Shown piece after piece: positions 8,233-15,957 of a stretch of DNA of 18,989 nucleotides. Source of the stretch: an uncultured Bacteroidota bacterium (lineage in GTDB: Bacteria; Bacteroidota; Bacteroidia; Bacteroidales; SZUA-534). Each line of letters begins with the position of its first letter. The stretch's first letter is position 1. The stretch lies in contig CALABN010000304.1 of assembly GCA_937885735.1 (NCBI GenBank), positions 1-18,989 of the forward strand, in the 5' to 3' direction. The notes beneath the pieces were generated by a model. It did not search any database. It saw only the letters and a program-made list of their open reading frames with translations, and was not told the origin of the DNA. The translations under genes were made by a program, and so were the position numbers.

Positions 8233-8248
8233 TACTACAAACATAGTA
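8233..8248. promoter_or_regulatory. BlaI operator 1 overlapping the blaI promoter
   Basis: The 16-bp site TACTACAAACATAGTA has TACTA/TAGTA arms around a 6-bp centre, the dyad style bound by BlaI/MecI repressors. On the minus strand it contains TATGTTTG (8245-8238), an exact TAnnTTTG -7 box. A TTTG lies 23 bases upstream (8272-8269). Binding here would block the promoter for blaI, whose ATG is 35 bases away. Confidence 0.65.
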
Positions 8249-8286
8249 GGTATTTTGATTCGTTGCACCAAAAAGGGTGAAATATT

Positions 8287-8302
8287 TACTATTTTTATAG
8301 TA
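8287..8302. promoter_or_regulatory. BlaI operator 2
   Basis: TACTATTTTTATAGTA is a perfect 6-bp-arm inverted repeat (TACTAT/ATAGTA, 4-base centre). It has the same length and arm sequence as operator 1 and starts 54 bases from it, about five helical turns, so both sites face the same side of the DNA. Confidence 0.6.
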
Positions 8303-8343
8303 GAAAAATTAAAATATATTGAAAATGTGATTGTTACAATAGA

Positions 8344-8377
8344 TTGATTAATTGAGATAGATTCAGCAATTAATCAA
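8344..8377. repeat. Perfect 11-bp inverted repeat
   Basis: TTGATTAATTG (8344-8354) and CAATTAATCAA (8367-8377) are exact reverse complements around a 12-base loop. There is no T tract on either side, so it is not an obvious terminator. It may be a regulator site or a structured leader. Confidence 0.6.
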
Positions 8378-8401
8378 AACGAAGGCAAGACGGATATAAA
8401 A

Positions 8402-8453
8402 TTGCACCACAAAAGTGCAGAAACTGCCATAAAATTGCACTTTTGAGGTGCAA
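8402..8453. repeat. 18-bp inverted repeat with self-symmetric arms
   Basis: TTGCACCACAAAAGTGCA (8402-8419) and TGCACTTTTGAGGTGCAA (8436-8453) are reverse complements with one mismatch, separated by 16 bases. Each arm is itself a GCAC...GTGC dyad. Function unknown. Confidence 0.6.
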
Positions 8454-8716
8454 AATGAATTATTGCACAGGAATTGTACATAGGATTCCGCTTATTTGCC
8501 TTATATACAAATAGATGTTACATACCTACGGAACTCTATTTTATCGGTGCAAACTCGCTTTCCACCTTTCTTTTGCCCCTGACGGGGCGACAACCATATC
8601 AATAATTCAGGCCAAACATCCATATTGGAATAATGTTTCCCGAACCATATTCTATATCATCTTTAACAACATAACCGTCAGCAATGGTCAGTTCCCGTTT
8701 TTTTATACCAAAAAAT
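8454..8716. other. Apparently non-coding stretch upstream of the first ATPase
   Basis: No convincing gene. The ATPase frame is open back to 8515, but that extension encodes nothing recognisable and crosses the repeat array and the predicted -7 box. The only distinct structure is the hairpin GCCCC-TGAC-GGGGC at 8575-8588, which has no following T tract. With the dyads and array on either side, the gene-free interval is 8199-8811. Confidence 0.5.
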
Positions 8717-8780
8717 CTAAAAATCTTCATTCAAATGAAGAAATTCGACTAAAAATCTTCAATGTGTTGAAGAACTTTAA
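8717..8780 (+). repeat. Tandem 32-bp hairpin repeat array, upstream copy (2 units)
   Basis: Units start at 8717 and 8749, each beginning CTAAAAATCTTC. Each has a 16-base hairpin: CTTCAT-TCAA-ATGAAG (8725-8740) and CTTCAA-TGTG-TTGAAG (8757-8772). The T-A to A-T change is matched on both arms. The same unit recurs at 9945-10040 beyond the ATPase gene. Confidence 0.85.
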
Positions 8781-8788
8781 TACATTTG
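8781..8788 (+). promoter_or_regulatory. Putative -7 element for the first ATPase
   Basis: TACATTTG matches TAnnTTTG exactly and directly follows the repeat array. No clear -33 TTTG lies 19-23 bases upstream, where the second repeat unit sits instead. It is 23 bases before the ATG at 8812, which supports that start. Confidence 0.45.
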
Positions 8789-8811
8789 CTTTTGGATTAA
8801 AGCGTATTACA

Positions 8812-9948
8812 ATGATTAACAGAGATATAATAAAAACCATCTCATCATACATTCAGACAGGCAAAGTAGTGCTCATATACGGGTCACGGCGCGTTGGCAA
8901 GACTGTGCTCCTGCACCAATTGACAGCGGACAATTCCGCCAAAAGCAGTTTTATGAACGGCGAGAGTATGGACACGGAACTGATACTTGCCAACCGCACC
9001 ATAAGCAACTACCGACAGACATTTTCAGGAACCGACACTCTGGTGATTGACGAAGCGCAAAACATACCCGAAATCGGCAAATGCCTGAAACTCATTGTAG
9101 ATGAAGTTGACGGAATAAAGATACTGGCTTCGGGCTCATCGTCGTTCGATTTGCAAAACAAGGCAGGCGAGCCACTTGTGGGGCGATCAACCATTTTCAG
9201 GCTCTACCCGATTTCGGTAGGCGAACTTAAGCAGAAATGGTCGAATCTTGAAATAATTCAGCACCTCGACGATTTGCTTGTGTATGGTTCGTATCCTGAA
9301 ATATTTTCATTGGACAGCAACGAGAAAAAGCAACGTTACCTGACCGATTTGGCGCAAGCCTACCTGCTCAAAGACATACTTTCGCTCGACGGGATAAAGA
9401 ATTCAGGGAAAATGGCAAACCTGTTGCGCCTTGTGGCTTATCAGGTTGGAAGCATTGTGTCGTATGACGAACTGGCCCGCCAACTCGGTCTGAGCCGAAA
9501 CACGGTTGAAAAATATCTCGACCTGCTTACCAAAGTATTCATATTGTACAAGATGCCCGCGTACACAATCAATCCGCGAAAGGAAATATCAAAAGCCTGC
9601 AAATGGTACTTTTTTGACAATGGAATCAGGAATGCGCTGATTGGCGATTTTAATCCGTTGAGCATCAGGAAAGACACGGGGCATTTGTGGGAGAATTTCC
9701 TTATGAGCGAGCGCATAAAGGCTTACAATAACATTGGCAAAAATTGCGATTTGTATTTCTGGCGCAACTACTCGCAACAAGAGATTGACCTTGTTGAGAA
9801 TGTTGATGGCAAACTGTCGGCATTTGAATTCAAGTGGGCAAGCAATACGGCAAAAGAGCCTAATGACTTCAAAATGAACAATGCAGATGTGCCGTTTACT
9901 GTTGTCAATAGACAAAATTTTATGGATTTCTGTTCACTTGATGTCTAA
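8812..9948 (+). CDS. AAA_14/DUF4143 family ATPase, repeat-flanked
   Basis: A 378-residue P-loop ATPase. Walker A GSRRVGKT is at 24-31; Walker B TLVIDE is at 76-81 (Asp80, Glu81); a sensor-like ASGSSSF follows, then a GSYPEI stretch. A winged-helix segment is at about 212-235 (YDELARQLGLSRNTVEKYLD). The DUF4143 C-terminus keeps a nuclease-like EID...FEFK pattern (Asp326, Glu339, Lys341) similar to PD-(D/E)XK folds. The cellular role of this common Bacteroidetes/archaeal family is not established. I chose ATG 8812 because it gives the usual N-terminus just before the P-loop and follows a -7 box. The gene lies between two copies of the same 32-bp array, and its TAA stop is inside the first downstream unit, which suggests a cassette. 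Confidence 0.9.
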   Translation: MINRDIIKTISSYIQTGKVVLIYGSRRVGKTVLLHQLTADNSAKSSFMNGESMDTELILANRTISNYRQTFSGTDTLVIDEAQNIPEIGKCLKLIVDEVDGIKILASGSSSFDLQNKAGEPLVGRSTIFRLYPISVGELKQKWSNLEIIQHLDDLLVYGSYPEIFSLDSNEKKQRYLTDLAQAYLLKDILSLDGIKNSGKMANLLRLVAYQVGSIVSYDELARQLGLSRNTVEKYLDLLTKVFILYKMPAYTINPRKEISKACKWYFFDNGIRNALIGDFNPLSIRKDTGHLWENFLMSERIKAYNNIGKNCDLYFWRNYSQQEIDLVENVDGKLSAFEFKWASNTAKEPNDFKMNNADVPFTVVNRQNFMDFCSLDV

Positions 9949-10040
9949 AAATCTTCATTCAATTGAAGAAATTTGGCTAAAAATCTTCATTCAATTGAAG
10001 AAATTTGGCTAAAAATCTTCAATGCGTTGGAGAATTTTAA
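9945..10040 (+). repeat. Tandem 32-bp hairpin repeat array, downstream copy (3 units)
   Basis: Units start at 9945, 9977 and 10009 in the same orientation as the upstream array. Units 1 and 2 are identical, with hairpin CTTCAT-TCAA-TTGAAG. Unit 3 has CTTCAA-TGCG-TTGGAG and matches the last upstream unit at 29 of 32 positions, so both arrays end in the same variant unit. The ATPase stop codon (9946-9948) is part of unit 1. Confidence 0.85.
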
Positions 10041-10153
10041 GGTTTTTATATTGTATTGACTCCAATTATGGCACTTCCCTAAAAAATCGCTGTGCCTTTC
10101 ATTTTACCGAAAAAAATCAGTAACTCGCGGTCGCAAATCTTCTGTCGGGAACT

Positions 10154-11113
10154 ATGGTTCACACACTACGCAAATTCACTTTCGCATTACGCAACAAGAT
10201 GCTGTTGTGCGCTATGTTTTCAGCCTTCTGCTCATTGGCACAGACACCGATTGAACATCCTGACAGACATAGTGTTACGTTGATATCGCCTTACTATTTC
10301 GGGCCAAATGCGTTTCCCATACCAAACATTCTCGACGGCACCGTGTCGCGCGAACTGCGTGCCGAAGTGGCTACCGACTATTTTTGGGGCAAACGTGGCG
10401 ACCGAACCTGCGACTTGTCGCTGAACCTTAACATTCCGCTGTTCAGCGACCGCGTCAACATTTCGGCATGGATGCCTGTGACTGAATGGTGGAAAAACTC
10501 CGACGAAAACATTGATGTGTGCCGTCTGGCCGACAAGGCGGACGACAACCCCCGCATAAAAAATGGGCACGGCGTGGGCGACGTTTTCGTCAGCACCGAC
10601 GTGCAACTGCTACGCGAAGGGAAATGCATTCCTGCACTGGCTGTCAGGCTGGCATTCAAGACGGCCTCAAGCGACGACGACTACTGCACGGCTCGGTTCT
10701 ATGACAGCCCTGGCTACTACTTCGACTTGTCGGCTGGCAAAAACCTGCTCGAACGCAACGACGGCTTCCTACGCGGTGTGCGTTGCGCCACCAGTTTCGG
10801 ATTCCTCTGCTGGCAGACCGACAACGGACGGCAGAACGATGCTGTAATGTACGGCATTCAACTTAAGATTCTGACTCGCGCATTTGCCTTGAGCGAGACT
10901 TTTGGTGGCTACAGCGGTTGGGAAAACGGCATCTCAAACGGCGGGAAGGAAGCCCACGACCGCCCTATGAGCCTCAAGACACGTCTTTCAATTCCTGTCA
11001 AGAAATTTGAAATTGTATCGGCATACCAATACGGGCTGCGCGACTATCCCTATCAGCAATTTACAATCGGCATAGCCTATAACTATGACATTATCAGTCT
11101 AATAAGCAAATGA
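10154..11113 (+). CDS. Predicted outer-membrane beta-barrel protein
   Basis: A 319-residue secreted protein, not recognised as a named family. The N-terminus has basic residues (LRKFTFALRNK) and a hydrophobic core ending CSLAQ, giving a signal peptide cleaved about after residue 29. The rest shows alternating aromatic/polar strands, frequent Gly and Asp-rich turns, and motifs such as NGHGVGDVFVSTDVQLL and YQQFTIGIAYNYDI near the end. This is a barrel pattern loosely like the MetA-pathway/transporter-type outer-membrane proteins. I kept ATG 10154 because a later start at 10199 would remove the basic n-region. The last bases overlap the next gene (ATGA), so translation is coupled. The substrate is unknown. 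The 205 bases upstream, beyond the repeat array, show no clear promoter. Confidence 0.75.
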   Translation: MVHTLRKFTFALRNKMLLCAMFSAFCSLAQTPIEHPDRHSVTLISPYYFGPNAFPIPNILDGTVSRELRAEVATDYFWGKRGDRTCDLSLNLNIPLFSDRVNISAWMPVTEWWKNSDENIDVCRLADKADDNPRIKNGHGVGDVFVSTDVQLLREGKCIPALAVRLAFKTASSDDDYCTARFYDSPGYYFDLSAGKNLLERNDGFLRGVRCATSFGFLCWQTDNGRQNDAVMYGIQLKILTRAFALSETFGGYSGWENGISNGGKEAHDRPMSLKTRLSIPVKKFEIVSAYQYGLRDYPYQQFTIGIAYNYDIISLISK

Positions 11114-13509
11114 AACCAACACTATACATCCTGCTTGCCTTATTTCCGCTGACAATTACGGCGCAAACTGTTCAAGACGGGGCTAATGCCGACTTCTTCC
11201 GCAACCGGCTGCACTCGCCTGACATAATGGGCTTTCTGCAGGCCACTGGCGACAATACCGTCATTGAAGGGCATCATCAAGGGCAATGGGGACAGGCCAA
11301 CCAACTCATTTTCTCTGTTGGTGGCAACTCGTTCCGCGAGAACAAGTACTACTTCGACGGATTCCGCACAAACAGCCGTCTGCAATCGGGCAACACCTTC
11401 TATGTGCCAAATATGGAACTTTACGGCGTAGGCATCAATGTCCACAATTCGAGCCTCTACTTCGCACCCGACAGCAGTTACTGGGCCGACGGCAAATGCG
11501 ACTATGTACAGGTGACGGGCAACTTTGGCGGACTTGGCGGTATCAACGAGTCGACGGTGCCTATTGTGCATCTGTTCCACGGCACGGGCTCTGAAAGCGT
11601 TTACGACTCGGTTACCATTTACAACCGCCAACATATCAGGTTTGCAGGCACTATCGACGCCACTTACACTATGCGCGGTGCCAACGGACAGCCCTACTAC
11701 CAACACATTTACGCCACCGCTGGTAGCCGAAAGTTGCCCCAATACGACGAGAACGGCCTCCTGACCGACAATCCGCTCTACAATGCCAACTACTACAAGG
11801 TTCAACTCGACGGACAACTACCTGTAAGACAAAACGGTCTTTTTCAACGAGTTGGATACCTGATGAACATTTCGGGCAAGGAAGACGGCTTGTCGGAATT
11901 CTACTACAACCGCGCCGAACAACCGCAAATAAACGACTATAGTTTCTCGCTTTACGGAAAACAGGAAAAACTGACTGCAGGCGTTACCTGGACAATGCAC
12001 TCGTCGCACCACGACGACATTGAGTTTGACCGCAACCTGATAGACCAGGACGGCGAGAGCCTTGAGCCTTGGCTACCTGACGGCATTCACCACGAATTTT
12101 CGTTCAACGCAAACTATAGCAACAAGATACGTCCGTCGTTGACTTTGAATGTCGATGCCTACAACTCGCTCATTGCTTTCGTCCCTTCAACGGAAACTTG
12201 GTCAAACAATCTGTATTACAGACAAATTGGCACAAGCGAAACCGTACAACTCTACCGCTACGACTGGACAAGTTCGGGTTTTACGGCAGGACTGCTTGAA
12301 AACAAGGTGTCGCTTGACTACAACCGCCGTCTGTCGGACAAAACCGACTTTAGCGCCAATGCTGGCATCACCCTCGACTGTATGATTGTCAAGGACAACA
12401 CCCACATTACTCCTAATTTCGAGGCTGGATTTGCATTCGACTGCCGTCCGCTGAAATGGCTACAGATAGAGTTCCAGTTCCAGCATTGCCGAATGGGTTA
12501 TGACATTGAGACAGTGCACTATATGTCACCCGACTACCTCAACGGCACCATTATGGGCACCAACGGAAAATTCTCGCAGACAGGCGGTGCCCACCACTCA
12601 TTCAAGAGTGGCACCTGGCAACCGTCGTACATAAGCCTTTACATTCCTATCCGCCTGACTTACGGCAACCACGAACTCGCATTGATTCAGACATACAAGA
12701 AATTCTACCACATATGGCATACCGACTTTGCTGGCGGGGCCGAAGCCAACGGTTCGTTTGACGCTGACGGAACCTACTGGCTCAATGCTGGCGACCACGA
12801 GTATGAAGTCGGCTATCTTCCTCATTCGCTCTGCGGTGACGGATTCATCTACAACACGCCTTACTATGTGTCGCAACAGACGCGATACACTTACCGCGGA
12901 CAGAAAGCCCTGTTCAGTGCCTCGTGGCAGTCGTTACAAGCGTCGGGTCCTTGCGCACTGGGCAACGGCCCCGTGGCAAACAACATTGGAACGCTGTCGG
13001 AAACCACGGCCAACCCCAACACACACCGAACACTCCGCAACCCCGACGGCAAATATGCCGGCAACGGCCGATACGACCAAGACAAAGGCTATATTCTGCG
13101 TGCATACTTCAGCTACAATATGTTCGACTGGTTGCAGGTTGGATGCGCAGGCAACTGGACCGACGGTCAGCCGTTTGTGTTTTACAACACAAAGTTGCGC
13201 ACCGATGCCGACGGCAACAACAACGTTGCCGTAACCCCTCGTTGCTCACGTGGCACGAACCCGACGGACGGCAATTTCGGCTGTCGCGAAAGCGCAATAT
13301 TCAACTTCGACCTTCACGCACGTGTCAATTGGCAAATGGCTGGATGCAATATGAGCCTTTACGCCCAATGCTACAATATCTGGGACTACGGCAACGTGCT
13401 CAACGAGTATTGCTTCCCCGAACCTTACACTGAAGGCAGAGGACCAAATATGTGCCTCACCATTCCGCGAGGCCTCATTGTCTCGCTAAAAATCTGCCCT
13501 AACAAGTAA
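11110..13509 (+). CDS. TonB-dependent-receptor-like outer-membrane protein
   Basis: A 799-residue protein with a signal peptide (MKPTLYILLALFPLTITA, cleavage about after residue 18). Residues about 20-150 resemble a plug domain: FFRNRLHSPDIMGFL, NKYYFDGFRTNS (like the N..Y.DG plug motif) and VQVTGNFGGLGG. The remainder is a barrel of repeated aromatic, alternating strands, ending with a receptor-like NIWDYGNVLNEY turn and the final strand GLIVSLKIC. I see no N-terminal carboxypeptidase-regulatory-like domain and no SusD gene beside it, so it is not a standard SusCD glycan system. The start overlaps the stop of the preceding barrel gene by four bases, suggesting the two products work together. 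The substrate cannot be told from sequence; TonB dependence is inferred. Confidence 0.75.
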   Translation: MKPTLYILLALFPLTITAQTVQDGANADFFRNRLHSPDIMGFLQATGDNTVIEGHHQGQWGQANQLIFSVGGNSFRENKYYFDGFRTNSRLQSGNTFYVPNMELYGVGINVHNSSLYFAPDSSYWADGKCDYVQVTGNFGGLGGINESTVPIVHLFHGTGSESVYDSVTIYNRQHIRFAGTIDATYTMRGANGQPYYQHIYATAGSRKLPQYDENGLLTDNPLYNANYYKVQLDGQLPVRQNGLFQRVGYLMNISGKEDGLSEFYYNRAEQPQINDYSFSLYGKQEKLTAGVTWTMHSSHHDDIEFDRNLIDQDGESLEPWLPDGIHHEFSFNANYSNKIRPSLTLNVDAYNSLIAFVPSTETWSNNLYYRQIGTSETVQLYRYDWTSSGFTAGLLENKVSLDYNRRLSDKTDFSANAGITLDCMIVKDNTHITPNFEAGFAFDCRPLKWLQIEFQFQHCRMGYDIETVHYMSPDYLNGTIMGTNGKFSQTGGAHHSFKSGTWQPSYISLYIPIRLTYGNHELALIQTYKKFYHIWHTDFAGGAEANGSFDADGTYWLNAGDHEYEVGYLPHSLCGDGFIYNTPYYVSQQTRYTYRGQKALFSASWQSLQASGPCALGNGPVANNIGTLSETTANPNTHRTLRNPDGKYAGNGRYDQDKGYILRAYFSYNMFDWLQVGCAGNWTDGQPFVFYNTKLRTDADGNNNVAVTPRCSRGTNPTDGNFGCRESAIFNFDLHARVNWQMAGCNMSLYAQCYNIWDYGNVLNEYCFPEPYTEGRGPNMCLTIPRGLIVSLKICPNK

Positions 13510-13550
13510 TTATAGGCATCGTTTTTTCAGAAAAAGACATATAAAAACTG

Positions 13551-13558
13551 TATGTTTG
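13551..13558 (+). promoter_or_regulatory. Putative -7 element for the third outer-membrane gene
   Basis: TATGTTTG matches TAnnTTTG exactly, 38 bases before the ATG at 13597. A T run at 13522-13527, about 23 bases upstream, is the only -33 candidate and is weak. It suggests a promoter separate from the preceding pair. Confidence 0.45.
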
Positions 13559-13596
13559 GCATACGAAACACATATTTTAACAACTGATTAGTGAAA

Positions 13597-15828
13597 ATGA
13601 GAGTTATAAGTCTGGCAATCACAGTATTGACTTTAATTCCCTGGCAACTTTATGCCGACAGCGTCAAAACCGACTCTGCATCAAACGAAGCCAACAGCGC
13701 CATCTTCCTGAACGCATCGTCGGACAGCAAGCCACGCGAAGTGTCGCTTGGCCTGCCAACCAACAGTTCGTCGGCCATACAGATTTTTGAGGACGGACTG
13801 CCTGTAGGATACTACATATACCACCTGTTTCCGTACAAGTCGTGGCACGGTGGCGCAAGTGCAAGCCGTACGGGCACTATCGGCCCAATGGAAACGGCTA
13901 TGCGCTACGGCGAGATAAACAACTATGCCGACAGTTACAACATTCTGGGTAGCGACAGCCTTGGCGGAAAGGTCAACTACACGTACGGCATCTACGGACA
14001 GCACAAACTTGACGTCAACCTGTCGGGACCGATTGCCGGCGGTGTGCAGTTCTCGGCATCGACATACCAAAACTACGACCCCGGGTCGAACCACATAGAC
14101 TACCCTGCGCCTAAAGACAGGCATCAGTTTTACAAAGGCGCACTGTCAAAGGATTTTGGCAAAGCCAAAATATCGGTTGTGTACCAGTATGTCAACTACT
14201 TGAGCGTGCAGGAAAACTACGGCCCGTTTGTCTTTGTAGGCGACGGAAGCGTGAAATCGTACAACGGATTCAATCTTGGCAGGGACTGTTATCTGCCTTC
14301 GTTCCACGATGTGGAATTTATGAACTTCAAGACTGGCGAAATGGAATCAATGGACCTGAAGGACGGCAACCTCGACAAGAGCCACCACCTGACATTCAGG
14401 TTTGAATACGACTTCAACGACAATGCCAACCTTGTATTCCGTAGCCGACTGAAGGACGGCACTTCTGTCCGCGGTTCGGGAACGCTTGCAGGCATCGACA
14501 ATGCCACTGCCGAATCGGGCTACACCTACACCGACGGCACCGCCTACGTGGGCCCCGTGCAAAAACGCAACCTTCTGCATTTCGACACTTTTGAATCATC
14601 GTGGCTAAACAATGCCGAACTGTCGATGAAGAAAGACCGTCACGACTTGCGCATAGGCATCGACTTCAACCTTAACAAAGGCGGAACGGTGTCGTCGTCG
14701 GCAATTTTCGCCCACGAGGTGACCACAGACCCTGAATTCCTGCTCTTCAACGGCGAACGGTTCTACAACTTCAACACTGGCGCCGAATATTACAACGGCC
14801 ACGAGACAAAATTTGCAGGCTACATAAAGGATTGCTGGAAAGTGAGCCCTAAACTCGACATCAACGCTTTTGTCAGGGCTGAAGGACTCGTCATAGGCGG
14901 AAAGTCGGCCAACAACATTGGCGACGACAAGAGCAACACCCGCTACTCGGGATTCAACCTCACAAAAGGCAAGATTACATCGTTCGGCGAGAACTACCTC
15001 AACGGCGCTTTCGGTGCCGAAGGAATCTACAAGATTGTCGGCGGATTGTTTGTTCAAGGCGACATCACATTCACAAGAATCCACTCCAACATATTCAACT
15101 ACGGCGGATTCTACGACCCTTCAACCGACCCGACCGACACTTATCTGGCTCGCTTCGGACTCTCGTTCCAAAACAAGTGGATAAGCATCTTGTCACAGAT
15201 AAACTACATAAGCCAAAGCAACTACAACACAAGGTCGGTGTTCCAGCACACGCTACAGAAGGAATCGGCCGGCTACCCCGCTGGATTCACCGAATCGGTG
15301 ACGCTTCCGCTCACCTATGGAATATCGTCGCTTGGCTGGGTTACCGATGCAATGATAACGCCCGCCAAAGGCGTCAACATACATATGTCGCTGACTATCA
15401 GAGACCCAAAGTACAGGGATTTTGTATTTGCCCCAACTTTCTCTGACGGCGTTACCGACGTTCACGACTTTTCAGGCAAGAATGTGACCAACCTTCACAA
15501 GGTGGAAATTGTCTGCGACCCGTCGTACACCATTGGCGACTGGCGTCTGTGGTTGAGCGCCCGCTACATCAGCAAGACTTACGTGAACAAGACTAATTCG
15601 CTCTACTTCAAGGGCAGGGTTGAAACGTTCGGTGGCATCGACTACAAACTCAAGGACAAAATCAAGTTCAGCCTCAACGTAATCAACATTCTGAACCAAA
15701 AAGGCGCAAGTGGCAACATCAGTTCCGCCGACCTTGTCGAAGACGCATCGGGCTACAAGGATTTCCTAATGGCAGGAACATTCATCAGGCCGTTCACCGT
15801 GGAACTTGGAATGTCGATAGGATTCTAA
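13597..15828 (+). CDS. TonB-dependent-receptor-like outer-membrane protein
   Basis: A 743-residue protein from ATG 13597; a GTG at 13591 would add two residues. The signal peptide MRVISLAITVLTLIPWQLYA is cleaved about after residue 20. A short plug-like region follows: SSAIQIFEDGLPVGYY, then YNILGSDSLGGKVNYTYG. The long barrel ends in a typical receptor tail: FSLNVINILNQKGASG, then RPFTVELGMSIGF with a terminal Phe as required for BAM-assisted insertion. The N-terminal half of the plug is shorter than in classic siderophore receptors, and no carboxypeptidase-regulatory-like domain is present. It is encoded 81 bases after the previous receptor-like gene with its own -7 box. The three outer-membrane genes probably form one uptake locus; ligand unknown. 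Confidence 0.8.
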   Translation: MRVISLAITVLTLIPWQLYADSVKTDSASNEANSAIFLNASSDSKPREVSLGLPTNSSSAIQIFEDGLPVGYYIYHLFPYKSWHGGASASRTGTIGPMETAMRYGEINNYADSYNILGSDSLGGKVNYTYGIYGQHKLDVNLSGPIAGGVQFSASTYQNYDPGSNHIDYPAPKDRHQFYKGALSKDFGKAKISVVYQYVNYLSVQENYGPFVFVGDGSVKSYNGFNLGRDCYLPSFHDVEFMNFKTGEMESMDLKDGNLDKSHHLTFRFEYDFNDNANLVFRSRLKDGTSVRGSGTLAGIDNATAESGYTYTDGTAYVGPVQKRNLLHFDTFESSWLNNAELSMKKDRHDLRIGIDFNLNKGGTVSSSAIFAHEVTTDPEFLLFNGERFYNFNTGAEYYNGHETKFAGYIKDCWKVSPKLDINAFVRAEGLVIGGKSANNIGDDKSNTRYSGFNLTKGKITSFGENYLNGAFGAEGIYKIVGGLFVQGDITFTRIHSNIFNYGGFYDPSTDPTDTYLARFGLSFQNKWISILSQINYISQSNYNTRSVFQHTLQKESAGYPAGFTESVTLPLTYGISSLGWVTDAMITPAKGVNIHMSLTIRDPKYRDFVFAPTFSDGVTDVHDFSGKNVTNLHKVEIVCDPSYTIGDWRLWLSARYISKTYVNKTNSLYFKGRVETFGGIDYKLKDKIKFSLNVINILNQKGASGNISSADLVEDASGYKDFLMAGTFIRPFTVELGMSIGF

Positions 15829-15835
15829 CGGCAAG

Positions 15836-15892
15836 GATTTGCGTATTTTCGGACATTTTGAAGAAAAAGATTTGCGTATTTTCGGACATTTT
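15836..15892 (+). repeat. 24-bp direct repeat, 33-base period (2 copies)
   Basis: The same 24 bases, starting GATTTGCGTATTTTCGG, occur at 15836-15859 and 15869-15892, just after the receptor stop and about 65 bases before the second ATPase. The period is close to the 32-bp period of the array beside the first ATPase, but the sequence is unrelated and has no clear hairpin. Confidence 0.8.
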
Positions 15893-15904
15893 TCGTAAAA
15901 TTAT

Positions 15905-15935
15905 TTTGTTAATTGCTGATTTTATAGTATTTATG
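15905..15935 (+). promoter_or_regulatory. Promoter for the second ATPase
   Basis: TTTG (15905-15908), a 19-base spacer and TATTTATG (15928-15935) match the Bacteroidetes consensus with one mismatch in the -7 box. It ends 22 bases before the ATG at 15958. Confidence 0.5.
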
Positions 15936-15957
15936 CAAAATAAAAAAATCAAGAAAA

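Noticed and set aside
8575..8588. GCCCC-TGAC-GGGGC hairpin as a terminator
   Set aside because: The stem is only 5 bp and is not followed by a T tract on either strand in a position that fits a gene end.
8515..8811. N-terminal extension of the first ATPase to the ATG at 8515
   Set aside because: The extension crosses the hairpin repeat array and the -7 box, encodes nothing recognisable, and ATG 8812 gives the usual family N-terminus just before the P-loop.
9945..10040. CRISPR array
   Set aside because: The 32-bp units are directly adjacent with no unique spacers, there are only three of them, and no cas genes are present.
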